Assembly: GCA_016219905.1 (NCBI GenBank)
Contig: JACRKA010000055.1
Coordinates: forward strand, 1-35,838
Length of the DNA: 35,838 nt
Direction: 5' to 3'
Source: Verrucomicrobiota bacterium
GTDB taxonomy: Bacteria; Verrucomicrobiota; Verrucomicrobiia; CAIQCK01
Notes under the pieces: generated by a model
What the model was told of the DNA's origin: nothing
Database searches by the model: none
Seen by the model: only the letters and a program-made list of their open reading frames with translations
Position numbers and translations under genes: made by a program
Shown here: positions 26,925-35,838 of the stretch, one piece after another
Layout of the letters: each line of letters starts with the position of its first letter
How positions within the stretch are numbered: the first letter of the stretch is position 1

Positions 26925-28061
26925 ATGAACCATCGCTCCCTCATCGCTCTCACGTGGGCCGTCGCGCTCACGGCGCTCAACGCCCAGACACCCGCGCCCG
27001 CCAAACCCGCAGCCAAAGCCCCCCAGCCGCCACCGCCGCTTGACTGGCACGACGTGACACAGTGGGGCGTCGAGGGCCGCGCGTGGCCTGAGATGGAGCG
27101 CAGGCGTTGGTTCGACCGCCTGCCCGCCGAGGCCGAGGGCAAGGTCACGCCGACGGTCTGGAACCTGAGCCGCGACAGCACGGGCATGATGGCGCGGTTC
27201 AAGACCGACGCGACGGTCATCTGGGCGCGCTACGTCTTGAAGTCCGACCGCGTCGGGATGCCGCACATGCCGGCCACGGGCGTCAGCGGCGTGGACCTCT
27301 ACGCCCGCGACGCGCGCGGCAAATGGCGCTGGGTCTATGTCACCAAGCCCGACAAGAAGGAGGTCTGCCAGGCCCTCGCCAGCGACCTCGCGCCGGGCCT
27401 GCGCGAATACGCCGCGTATCTGCCGCTCTTCAACGCCGTCGAATCGCTGGAGATCGGCGTGACGCCCGGCGCGAAGTTCGAGGGCCTGCCGCCGCGCGCC
27501 GCGAAGCCGATCATCTTCTACGGCACCTCCATCACCCACGGCGCGTGCGCGTCGCGGCCCGGCATGGTCCACACCGCCATCCTCGGCCGGCGCTTCGACC
27601 GGCCGGTGATCAACCTCGGCTTCTCCGGCAACGGCCGCATGGACGCCGCCGTCGGCGAGTTCCTCTGCAAAGTGGACGCCGCGGCCTATGTGATTGATTG
27701 CTCTCCGAACATGGGCCCCGACAGCGTGCGCGAGAAATGCCCGCCGCTGGTGAAGATGCTCCGTGCCGCCCGCCCGCAGACGCCGATCGTGCTCGTGGAG
27801 GACCGCCGCTTCACCAACTCATGGGTCCGGCCCGAGAAGAACAAGTTCCACACTGACAACCACGCCGCGTTGCGCGAGTGCTACGACGCTCTCAAGAAGC
27901 AAGGCGTCAAGAAGCTCTACTACATCCCCGGCGACCATCTGCTCGGCGACGACGCCGACGGCGCGACCGACGCCTCGCACCCGAACGACCTCGGCTTCAT
28001 GCGCCAGGCCGACGCGTTCGAGAAGGTGTTGAAGCTGGCGCTGGCGGGAGGCGGGAGATGA
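26925..28061 (+). CDS. Secreted SGNH/GDSL hydrolase
   Basis: Signal peptide; PIIFYGTSITHGACASRPG (block I Ser), NLGFSGNGRMD (Gly/Asn blocks), DATDASHPNDLGF (Asp/His block). Confidence 0.87.
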   Translation: MNHRSLIALTWAVALTALNAQTPAPAKPAAKAPQPPPPLDWHDVTQWGVEGRAWPEMERRRWFDRLPAEAEGKVTPTVWNLSRDSTGMMARFKTDATVIWARYVLKSDRVGMPHMPATGVSGVDLYARDARGKWRWVYVTKPDKKEVCQALASDLAPGLREYAAYLPLFNAVESLEIGVTPGAKFEGLPPRAAKPIIFYGTSITHGACASRPGMVHTAILGRRFDRPVINLGFSGNGRMDAAVGEFLCKVDAAAYVIDCSPNMGPDSVREKCPPLVKMLRAARPQTPIVLVEDRRFTNSWVRPEKNKFHTDNHAALRECYDALKKQGVKKLYYIPGDHLLGDDADGATDASHPNDLGFMRQADAFEKVLKLALAGGGR

Positions 28062-28065
28062 CTCA

Positions 28066-29040
28066 ATGAAGATCATGCCCATCGAAACAAAGAGGAGTGC
28101 CGGATTTGGGCTGGTCACCATTATCCGAGGGAGGACGCTCTCGTTGCTTTTGCCAGCAGTGTTGTTCACAGCGTGTGCGGATTTGCATCGCTGCGACCAG
28201 TCAACACCTCTTTCAACGTTTCGATCGGCGGGTTTGGCAATCAAAAATGACGACCCAAAGATGTTTTATCGGTGTATCGAGTGGACGCATTGGTTCTTTG
28301 GTTACAGGCAATTCCTGGAATTCCTGTGGGTGGAAGATTGCGCATGGCCACGATACGGCGTTTGCAATGGAGAAATACCATCGGACAAACGGGCAGCAGA
28401 GTTCTTCCTGCAAGCCGATGCTGTCTGGGAACGCATCGGAATTCTGGAAAAACGAGGTCGCGTCGAACACCGAATCCTCTTGTTTCGTTGGAATCAAGGC
28501 AAGATCTTCAGAGAGGCAGAATTCGTCCGGGAAAAGGGTGGCAGGAGTTGGCGGTTGATGCCTGACCCGTATGCCTCAGAATACGCATTCTGCGACCTCT
28601 CCACGCCAAGCAATGCTTACCTTTTCGTTGAACAGAGCACCAGTTTGAAAGTGCTAGACGATCTGTGCGCAGCATACGCAACATCAGTGAAGGGGGGCCT
28701 CAGCGACAAGGAATGGGTTCGAATACTCAGCGATCGGCTTTCAAGATTACAACCCGAAAGAATTCAAGGAGCATGGGAGCAGCCTCAGATGACAAGTGCT
28801 AGAGAAGATCTCGATGTGGAAATGCAACCTGTGCAAGCAGGCGGCAGTGAATTGAAATGCACGGTATGGCGTTTGCGTTACGACACAAGAAAACGGCTGT
28901 TTCCGGAAACATTCGTAAAAGAAGGCGACCAATGGAAGTGGCTGCCGAAACCGGAATACTTTTTCTTGTATCCGAACAAGATTGAGTCCCCAGAACTGAA
29001 GCGACGGATGAAGACTCCCGACTCGTCAGACAAGAAATGA
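28066..29040 (+). CDS. Putative lipoprotein, unknown function
   Basis: 324 aa uninterrupted ORF; hydrophobic LSLLLPAVLFTAC lipobox-like segment; visibly more AT-rich than its neighbours. Confidence 0.6.
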   Translation: MKIMPIETKRSAGFGLVTIIRGRTLSLLLPAVLFTACADLHRCDQSTPLSTFRSAGLAIKNDDPKMFYRCIEWTHWFFGYRQFLEFLWVEDCAWPRYGVCNGEIPSDKRAAEFFLQADAVWERIGILEKRGRVEHRILLFRWNQGKIFREAEFVREKGGRSWRLMPDPYASEYAFCDLSTPSNAYLFVEQSTSLKVLDDLCAAYATSVKGGLSDKEWVRILSDRLSRLQPERIQGAWEQPQMTSAREDLDVEMQPVQAGGSELKCTVWRLRYDTRKRLFPETFVKEGDQWKWLPKPEYFFLYPNKIESPELKRRMKTPDSSDKK

Positions 29041-29137
29041 TGTCTGTCCTCCGTCCGCGCCATTCCCGATCCATAACTCCGTCGCGCGCTCTGAGAATTG
29101 CTCGCATTGACGCCGTCGGCGTGCAACAGGTTACGCC

Positions 29138-30433
29138 ATGAAACCGCCCGCCAGCCTTGTGCATCCGCGCGACGAGATCATGCGGACGATGGACCGCATC
29201 TATCGCTACCGCATGACGACCACCTCCGGCGGCAACCTGTCCGTCCGCGACGATAACGGCGACATCTGGATCACGCCGGCCCGCGTGGACAAGGGCAGCC
29301 TCACGCGCAACGACATCGTCTGCGTCCGGCCCGACGGCAGCGTCGAGGGGCCGCACAAGCCGTCGTCGGAGTTCCCGTTCCACCGCGCGATCTACGAGGC
29401 GCGCCCGGACATCCGCGGCATCGTCCACGCGCATCCGGTGGCGCTGGTGGCGTTCAGCATCAACCACCAAGTGCCGGACACGCGGCTGTTCCACCAGGCG
29501 CGGCAGGTGTGCGGCGAGGCCGGCTTCGCGCCCTACGCGCTGCCCGGCAGCGAGGCGCTCGGCGCGAGCATCGCGCGGACGTTCGCGACCGGCGTCCACT
29601 GCGTGATGCTGGAGAACCACGGCGTGGTGACCGGCGGCGACAGCCTTGCGCAGGCGTTCCAGCGGTTCGAGACGCTGGAGTTCACCGCCAAGACCATCAT
29701 CAAGGCCAGCCATCTCGGCGAGGTGCGCTATCTCACCGACGAGCAGGTGGCGCTGCCGCGGCGCAGCGTGAAGCCGCTGCCGTCGTTCCGGCCCGACCCG
29801 CCGACGAGCCGCGAGAAGGAACTGCGCCGGCAGCTTTGCGAGTTCGTCCGGCGCGGCTACCAGCAGCGGCTGCTCATCAGCACGGAGGGCAGCTTCTCGG
29901 CGCGGCTCGACGGCGACTCGTTCCTCATCACGCCGTATCAGGCGGACCGCAACACGGTGGACGCCGCCGACATCGTGCTGGTGCGCCGCGGCGCGGCCGA
30001 GGAAGGTAAGACGCCCAGCCGCGCGAGCCGCAACCACGCGGCCATCTATGAACAGCATCCGTCCATCGGCGCCATCGTCAACGCCTACACCGTCAACGCG
30101 ACCGCGTTCAGCGTCACCGGCGCGGCGCTCGACAGCCGGACGATCCCGGAGAGCTACCTGTTCCTGCGCGACGTGCAGCGGATCCCCTACGGCGAGCAGT
30201 TCGCCGACAGCACGGAGTTGGCCCGGCGCGTCTCGCCGGAGCGGCCCATCGCGCTGATGGAGAACGACGGCGTGATGGTCTGCGGCGCGAACGTGCTGGA
30301 CGCGTTCGACCGGCTGGAGGTGCTGGAGTCCACGGCCGAAGCGGTCATCAACAGCCGCCCGCTCGGCGACGTGGTGCCGATGTCCGACGCGGTGATCCAG
30401 GAACTGGTCGCGGCGTTCTTGAAGAAGCCGTAG
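29138..30433 (+). CDS. Class II aldolase/adducin family protein with two tandem aldolase domains
   Basis: N-domain [63 protein letters not shown]-domain [43 protein letters not shown]. Confidence 0.88.
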   Translation: MKPPASLVHPRDEIMRTMDRIYRYRMTTTSGGNLSVRDDNGDIWITPARVDKGSLTRNDIVCVRPDGSVEGPHKPSSEFPFHRAIYEARPDIRGIVHAHPVALVAFSINHQVPDTRLFHQARQVCGEAGFAPYALPGSEALGASIARTFATGVHCVMLENHGVVTGGDSLAQAFQRFETLEFTAKTIIKASHLGEVRYLTDEQVALPRRSVKPLPSFRPDPPTSREKELRRQLCEFVRRGYQQRLLISTEGSFSARLDGDSFLITPYQADRNTVDAADIVLVRRGAAEEGKTPSRASRNHAAIYEQHPSIGAIVNAYTVNATAFSVTGAALDSRTIPESYLFLRDVQRIPYGEQFADSTELARRVSPERPIALMENDGVMVCGANVLDAFDRLEVLESTAEAVINSRPLGDVVPMSDAVIQELVAAFLKKP

Positions 30434-30487
30434 AGGGCGGGGAACACGCGGCAGATGAGAGCTTGCCGCAGAGGCGGAGCACGACGG

Positions 30488-30702
30488 GGGCGCATCTCAG
30501 TTTCTGAGAGTCCATCATTCCGTCGGCGCAGTTGGTTTTTCTGCCGCCGTGAGCAAGGCGGCGGAGGTCCGCCGCAGTCCAAGACGCTGTCGCGTATTTT
30601 GGCCGCTCTCGGTAACGCGCCAGCGTCTTGGACTGCGCCAGCCCTCTGGCGCTTTTCGTCCGGGGCAAACAAGCGGTGAGGCCAAGAAACTGAGATGCGC
30701 CC
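30488..30702. repeat. 215-bp nested palindromic element upstream of leuS
   Basis: Outer perfect 18-nt IR gggcgcatctcagtttct (30488-30505) / agaaactgagatgcgccc (30685-30702); inner perfect 17-nt IR cgcagtccaagacgctg (30573-30589) / cagcgtcttggactgcg (30621-30637). Confidence 0.92.
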
Positions 30703-30773
30703 AGAAGCAGGGCAGAGGCGGTTATAGTCTTGCAGCGCCGGAAGCGCTCCCCTATCTTCCGCGCCGATTTTCC

Positions 30774-33287
30774 ATGGCAGCGACCCGCAAGCAATACCCG
30801 TTCGACCTCATCGAGCCGAAGTGGCGGCAATTCTGGCTCGATAACAAGACGTTCCGCGCCAGCGACGGCGGCTCGAAGCCGAAGTTTTACATCCTCGACA
30901 TGTTCCCGTATCCGAGCGGCGCGGGGCTTCACGTCGGCCACCCGGAGGGTTACACCGCCACGGACATCCTCGCCCGCTACAAACGGATGCGCGGTTTCAA
31001 CGTGCTGCACCCGATGGGCTGGGACGCGTTCGGCCTGCCCGCCGAGCAATACGCCATCGAGACCGGCACGCATCCCGCCGCGACGACGCGCAAGAACATC
31101 GCCACGTTCCGCCGCCAGATCCAGATGCTCGGCTTCAGCTACGACTGGAACCGCGAGGTGGACACGACTGACCCGGACTACTTCAAGTGGACGCAGTGGA
31201 TTTTCCTCCAGATTTTCAAGAAGGGCCTCGCCTACGAGAGCGAGGTGCCGGTGTGGTGGTGCGAGGGCTGCAAAGCCGTGCTTGCGAACGAAGAGGTCAG
31301 TGGTGGCGTTTGCGACCGCAAGGGCCACACCAACGTCGTGCGCCGGCCGTTGCGGCAGTGGGTGTTGAAGATCACCGCCTACGCCGACCGATTGCTGGAG
31401 GACCTGAAGCTGGTGGACTGGTCCGAGGCCATCAAGGAGATGCAGCGCAATTGGATCGGCCGCAGCGAAGGCGCGGAGGTCAAATTTCAGATCGCAGATT
31501 TGAAATCTGAGATCACCGTGTTCACCACGCGGCCAGACACGCTCTTTGGCGCGACCTACATGGTTCTCGCACCGGAGCATCCGCTTGTGGAAAAGGTGAC
31601 GACGGTTGCGCAGCGCGCGGCGGTGAGCGCTTATCGCGAGGCGGCGACGAAGAAGAGCGAACTGGACCGCACCGATCTCGCGAAGGAGAAGACCGGCGTC
31701 TTCATTGGCGGCTACGCGATCAATCCGGTCAACAACGAGAAGATTCCGATCTGGGTCGCTGACTACGTGATGATGGGCTACGGCACCGGCGCGATTATGG
31801 CCGTGCCGGCCCATGACACCCGCGACCTGGAGTTCGCGCAGAAGTTCAACCTGCCGGTGATCATCGTCGTGCAGGCTCCAGCAGGCCAAGAGAGCATCGG
31901 CTTTGTCGGCGACGGCGTGTCGGTCAATTCCGGCCTCATCACCGGCCTGCCGACGCCGGAAGCGAAGAAGAAGATTACAGCGTGGCTCGAAGAGCGCGGC
32001 CTCGGCAAGAAGGCGATCAACTACAAGCTCCGCGATTGGCTGTTCTCGCGGCAGCGTTACTGGGGCGAGCCGATTCCCGTCGTCCACTGCAACAAGTGCG
32101 GTGTGGTGCCGTTGCCGGAGTCGGCGCTGCCGCTGACGTTGCCGGAGATGCACGATTACACGCCGCCTGCGTCGGCCGAGCCGCCGCTGGCGAAGGCGAC
32201 CGATTGGGTGAAGACGACCTGCCCGAAGTGCGGCGGGCCGGCGACGCGCGAGACGAACACGATGCCGCAGTGGGCCGGCTCGTGCTGGTATTACCTGCGG
32301 TTCATTGACCCGAAGAACCCGCAGGCGTTCGTCGCGAAGGACAAAGAGAAATACTGGATGCCGGTGGACCTCTACGTGGGCGGCGCGGAGCATGCGGTGC
32401 TGCACCTGCTCTACTCGCGGTTCTGGCACAAGGTGCTCTACGACCTCGGCCACGTCTCGACGCCGGAGCCGTTCATGAAGCTCGTGAACCAGGGCATGAT
32501 CCTCGGCGAGGACGGCCAGAAGATGAGCAAGAGCCGCGGCAACGTCATCAATCCCGACGACGTGGTGGCCGACTTCGGCGCGGACTCGTTCCGGCTTTAC
32601 GAGATGTTCATGGGGCCGCTGGAGGCCAGCAAGCCTTGGAGCACGAAAGGCATCGAGGGCGTGAACCGCTTCCTGGGGCGCGTGTGGAGGTTGTTCGTGG
32701 ACGAGAAGGCGCAGCAGGATTTCGAGCTGGCCGTCGCGGCAGGCACGCCGGGCGAGCAGGCGCTCGCGGGCGTGAAACTCTCGCCCGCCATCAAGGACGC
32801 CGTGCCGACGCCGGAGCAGTTGAAGCTCTTGCACGCGACAATCAAGGCCGTTACGGACGACCTCGATGCGATGGGGTTCAACACGGCCATCTCGCGGATG
32901 ATGGAGTTTGTGAACGAGGCCACGCGCTGGGTCGCGGCGGGCCAGCCGCTGCCTCGTAAGGCTGCGGAGCCGTTCGTGCTGCTGCTGGCGCCGTTCGCGC
33001 CGCATGTGTGCGAGCAACTGTGGACGATGCTCGGCTACACGCAGTCGCTGGCTTATGAGCCGTGGCCGGGCTACGATGCGGCGTTGTTGGTGGCGAAGGA
33101 AGTCGAAGTTGTGCTACAGGTCAACGGCAAGGTGCGCGACCGCATCAGGGTCGCCGCGGGCCTGCCGCAGGCCGAGTTGGAGAAGCTCGCCCACGCCAAC
33201 GAGAAGGTCGTGCAGCACACGGCAGGCAAGACGGTCCGTAAAGTGGTTGTAGTGCCGGACAAGTTAGTCAATATTGTCGCGGCCTGA
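30774..33287 (+). CDS. leuS: Leucyl-tRNA synthetase
   Basis: [56 protein letters not shown]; editing-domain [32 protein letters not shown] at 30774; the ORF-track start at 30549 lies inside the repeat element. Confidence 0.97.
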   Translation: MAATRKQYPFDLIEPKWRQFWLDNKTFRASDGGSKPKFYILDMFPYPSGAGLHVGHPEGYTATDILARYKRMRGFNVLHPMGWDAFGLPAEQYAIETGTHPAATTRKNIATFRRQIQMLGFSYDWNREVDTTDPDYFKWTQWIFLQIFKKGLAYESEVPVWWCEGCKAVLANEEVSGGVCDRKGHTNVVRRPLRQWVLKITAYADRLLEDLKLVDWSEAIKEMQRNWIGRSEGAEVKFQIADLKSEITVFTTRPDTLFGATYMVLAPEHPLVEKVTTVAQRAAVSAYREAATKKSELDRTDLAKEKTGVFIGGYAINPVNNEKIPIWVADYVMMGYGTGAIMAVPAHDTRDLEFAQKFNLPVIIVVQAPAGQESIGFVGDGVSVNSGLITGLPTPEAKKKITAWLEERGLGKKAINYKLRDWLFSRQRYWGEPIPVVHCNKCGVVPLPESALPLTLPEMHDYTPPASAEPPLAKATDWVKTTCPKCGGPATRETNTMPQWAGSCWYYLRFIDPKNPQAFVAKDKEKYWMPVDLYVGGAEHAVLHLLYSRFWHKVLYDLGHVSTPEPFMKLVNQGMILGEDGQKMSKSRGNVINPDDVVADFGADSFRLYEMFMGPLEASKPWSTKGIEGVNRFLGRVWRLFVDEKAQQDFELAVAAGTPGEQALAGVKLSPAIKDAVPTPEQLKLLHATIKAVTDDLDAMGFNTAISRMMEFVNEATRWVAAGQPLPRKAAEPFVLLLAPFAPHVCEQLWTMLGYTQSLAYEPWPGYDAALLVAKEVEVVLQVNGKVRDRIRVAAGLPQAELEKLAHANEKVVQHTAGKTVRKVVVVPDKLVNIVAA
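31490..31514. repeat. Short palindrome within leuS coding for [10 protein letters not shown]-like peptide
   Basis: gatcgcagattt (31490-31501) - g - aaatctgagatc (31503-31514), 11/12 complementary. Confidence 0.8.
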
Positions 33288-33293
33288 GCCGTA

Positions 33294-33315
33294 GCGGAAA
33301 GCGCGAGCTTTCCGC
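33294..33315. terminator. Perfect 9-bp hairpin with GCGA loop just after leuS (terminator or REP-like)
   Basis: gcggaaagc-gcga-gctttccgc at 33294-33315, 6 nt after the leuS stop; no T-tract follows, so terminator function is uncertain. Confidence 0.5.
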
Positions 33316-33341
33316 GCGGGGTTACGCGCGACGAGACGCCG

Positions 33342-33533
33342 ATGGATCGCACGGATTGGGATTACATCAAGGGCGCGTTCAGCCTGACGCCGAAGGAGCG
33401 CGCGGTGGTGATCGTGGCCGCCGCGGTGCTCGCGGTGGGCGCCGCGGTGAAATACTGGCGCGACAGCCACGCGCAGCCGGAGCCGTTGCCAGCGCAGCAG
33501 CAACAGACAGCCGCAGAAGCAAAGAGCAACTAG
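33342..33533 (+). CDS. Small single-pass membrane protein, unknown function
   Basis: 63 aa with hydrophobic VVIVAAAVLAVGAAV; ends 2 nt before the next CDS start. Confidence 0.5.
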   Translation: MDRTDWDYIKGAFSLTPKERAVVIVAAAVLAVGAAVKYWRDSHAQPEPLPAQQQQTAAEAKSN

Positions 33534-33535
33534 CC

Positions 33536-33979
33536 ATGCAAAAAGTCAGCTTTGCCGAAGCCATCGAGAAGATCCGCCAGCAAGACCCGCGCTACGCGGA
33601 GGACGCCTACTACTTCCTGCGCGAGGCGCTGGATTTCTCGATGAAGCTCTACAAGAAACCGCAGCACGGCTCGGCCAAGGACCGCCACGTGTCCGGCCAG
33701 GAGCTGCTCGAAGGCATCCGGCAGTTCGCGCTGGAACAGTTCGGCCCGCTGACGGCGACGGTGCTGGAATACTGGGGTGTCCGGCGCGGCGAGGACTTTG
33801 GCGAGATCGTGTTCAACATGGTGGAGACCGGCATCCTCGGCCAGACGGACAAGGATTCGCGGGCCGACTTCGCCGGTGGCTATGAGTTCCATGAGGCGTT
33901 TGCAAAGCCGTTCCTGCCATCCAAGAAAGCCGCAGCGAAAAAACGGCCGCATCCGCTGCGCCAGGAACCCGCCCAATAA
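33536..33979 (+). CDS. Minf_1886-like conserved PVC-group protein
   Basis: FAEAIEKIRQQDPRYAEDAYYFLREALDFSMK..HVSGQELLEGIRQFALEQFGPLTATVLEYWGVRRGEDFGEIVFNMVETGIL matches my recollection of this family. Confidence 0.82.
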   Translation: MQKVSFAEAIEKIRQQDPRYAEDAYYFLREALDFSMKLYKKPQHGSAKDRHVSGQELLEGIRQFALEQFGPLTATVLEYWGVRRGEDFGEIVFNMVETGILGQTDKDSRADFAGGYEFHEAFAKPFLPSKKAAAKKRPHPLRQEPAQ

Positions 33980-34027
33980 GCCGTGTCCCATCGCAACGCC
34001 CCCCGCCTTCCCGTTGTCTGATTCACC

Positions 34028-35838
34028 ATGAAACGCATCCTGTGTCTGCTGGCACTGACCCTCGCCATGAGCGCCCACGCCAAGAAACTCGAATTCGACC
34101 TCAACGCCATTGACGGCCGCACCGTCCGCCGCGCCGTGCTCGACAACGGCATGGTGCTCCTGATCCGCGAGGACCACAGCGCGCCCGTCGCGAGCGTCCA
34201 GATGTGGGTGAAGACCGGCAGCATCCACGAAGGCACGCAGATGGGCGCGGGCCTGTCGCACATCCTCGAGCACATGCTGTTCAAGGGCACCGAGAAACGC
34301 CCCGTCGGCCAGATCGCGCGCGAGGTCGCCGACAAGGGCGGCCACATGAACGCCTACACGCACTACGAGCGGACGGTCTATCACATCAACGTCCCCGTGG
34401 ACGGCGGCCAGCCCGGCACCACCAGCGGCCTGGACACGGTGATGGATGTCATCGCCGATTCGATGATGAACTCCTCGCTGCCGGAGGAGGAATACAAGAA
34501 GGAGCAGCAGGTCATCCTGCGCGAGCTGGCGATGAACCGCGACGACCCGACGCGCATGGCCTACCTGCTCCTGTTCAACACCGCCTACACCACGCACCCT
34601 TACCGCCACCCGATCATCGGCTACGAGGAAATCTACCGCCGCCTGACGCGCGAGGACGCCTACCACTACTACAAGTCCCGTTACTCGCCCGACAACATGG
34701 TCTTCGTCGTCGTCGGCGACTTCGACGGCACGAAGGTCGAGGCGCAGGCGCGCGAGCTGTTCAAGGACTTCAAGCGCACGCCGATTGACCCGGTGTTCAT
34801 CCCGGCCGAGCCGGCGCAGTTCGGCCGGCGCGAGGCGCACGAGGAGCGCCCCATCAACCTCTCGCGGCTCTACTTCGCGTGGCACATCTGCGACGCGCGG
34901 CACGCCGACGCGCCCGCGCTCGACCTGCTGGCCTACGTGCTCGGCAACGGCAAGAGTTCGCGCCTCTACCAGCAGCTTCGCGACAAGAAGGGTCTTGTCC
35001 AGTCCGTCAGCGCCTCGGCCTACACGCCGGGCCAGCCGGGCATTTTCTACGTCACCACGTCGCTCGAACCCGCCAAGCGCGCCGAGGCCGAGCGCGAACT
35101 GCTCGCCGAGATCAAGAAGGTCGTCGCGAACGGCGTCACGCCCGCTGAGTTGGAGAAAGCAAAGCGGATCGCGTTCTCGACGCAATTCGAGACCCTCAAG
35201 ACAATGGAAGGCCAGGCGCAGGACCTCGGCACCAACGAGGTCGTCGCGGGCGACCTCGGCTACACGCGCCGCTACCTCGAGCGCGTCGCCGGGCTGACCG
35301 CCGCCGACCTCGCTCGCGTCGCGCGGACCTACCTGGGCGAGGACAACGTCACCGTCGTCAGCGTCAACCCGACCGGCACGCTCGGCAAGCTCGCCCGGCC
35401 GCGCGTCGAGCGCGCCGAGATGAAGCTCTCCAGGTTCGAGCTGCCCAACGGCCTGCGCGTGGTCGTGCGCGAGGATCCCCGGCTGCCGTTCGTGAACTTC
35501 TACGCGGCGGCCAAGGGCGGCCTGCTGGCCGAGACCGACGCCAACAACGGCGTCACCTCGCTCATGGCCCGGCTGCTGCTCAAAGGCACCAAGACCCGCG
35601 CCGCCGAGCAGATCGCCGAGGAGATCGAGAGCGGCGGCGGTTCCATCAGCGCCACCGGCGGCAACAACAGCCTCGGCGTCGCCATCGAAGTGCTCCGGCC
35701 CGACTTCGACAAGGCCATGGACGTGCTCGCCGATGTGCTGCTGCGGTCCGCGTTCCCGGCCGAAGCCGTCGAGCGCGAGCGGCACATCCAGCTCAACGCC
35801 ATCAAGACCGAGAAGGAAGCGCCGACCTCGGCCGCGCA
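34028..35838 (+). CDS. M16 family (insulinase-like) zinc peptidase, truncated by window end
   Basis: Frame starting ATG 34028: signal peptide MKRILCLLALTLAMSAHA, VLDNGMVLLIREDHSAPVASVQMWVKTGS, zinc motif HILEH, and second half LPNGLRVVVREDPRLPFVNFYAAAKGG. Open to window end and absent from the supplied ORF track. Confidence 0.93.
   Translation, partial: MKRILCLLALTLAMSAHAKKLEFDLNAIDGRTVRRAVLDNGMVLLIREDHSAPVASVQMWVKTGSIHEGTQMGAGLSHILEHMLFKGTEKRPVGQIAREVADKGGHMNAYTHYERTVYHINVPVDGGQPGTTSGLDTVMDVIADSMMNSSLPEEEYKKEQQVILRELAMNRDDPTRMAYLLLFNTAYTTHPYRHPIIGYEEIYRRLTREDAYHYYKSRYSPDNMVFVVVGDFDGTKVEAQARELFKDFKRTPIDPVFIPAEPAQFGRREAHEERPINLSRLYFAWHICDARHADAPALDLLAYVLGNGKSSRLYQQLRDKKGLVQSVSASAYTPGQPGIFYVTTSLEPAKRAEAERELLAEIKKVVANGVTPAELEKAKRIAFSTQFETLKTMEGQAQDLGTNEVVAGDLGYTRRYLERVAGLTAADLARVARTYLGEDNVTVVSVNPTGTLGKLARPRVERAEMKLSRFELPNGLRVVVREDPRLPFVNFYAAAKGGLLAETDANNGVTSLMARLLLKGTKTRAAEQIAEEIESGGGSISATGGNNSLGVAIEVLRPDFDKAMDVLADVLLRSAFPAEAVERERHIQLNAIKTEKEAPTSAA

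Noticed and set aside
30549-30773. N-terminal extension of LeuRS and ORF 30455-30679
   Set aside because: These translate the palindromic element; canonical LeuRS begins at 30774.
30434-30773. T-box riboswitch upstream of leuS
   Set aside because: I looked for a conserved T-box core and specifier/antiterminator arrangement and could not support one; the structure is explained by nested inverted repeats.
30348-33017. 889-aa minus-strand ORF
   Set aside because: Antisense to leuS, whose plus-strand product is unmistakable; Arg/His/Ala-rich shadow ORF from high GC3.
33530-35785. 751-aa minus-strand ORF
   Set aside because: Antisense to the Minf_1886-like and M16 genes; no recognisable domain.

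Overview
This is a 35.8 kb high-GC chromosomal window. It is most likely from a Verrucomicrobiota/PVC bacterium, inferred from DapL, a Minf_1886-type protein, a GxxExxY protein and abundant secreted PQQ/ThuA/DUF4091-like proteins. The left part holds lysine and cofactor genes: dapF (partial), dapA, dapB, folK, panB, an ankyrin protein, dapL, a lipoprotein, panC, nadB and a lipoate ligase-like gene. The middle (about 10.8-28 kb) is a run of secreted proteins: beta-propellers, ThuA, esterase, Asp-box sialidase-like, a GH-like TIM barrel, DUF4091, a beta-helix and an SGNH hydrolase. The right part holds a two-domain class II aldolase, leuS, a Minf_1886-like protein and an M16 peptidase cut by the window end and missing from the ORF track. 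I saw no CRISPR array, recognisable defence system, prophage, transposase or rRNA; I did not scan exhaustively for tRNAs. The most unusual signal is a set of sequence-distinct palindromic repeat families, both intergenic and in-frame inside three coding sequences (a DUF4091 gene, a beta-helix gene and the leuS editing-domain region). There is also a 215-bp nested palindrome upstream of leuS, and a GxxExxY gene bracketed by CCGCGGAT-type repeats. No searches were run; all family calls are from motif recognition.
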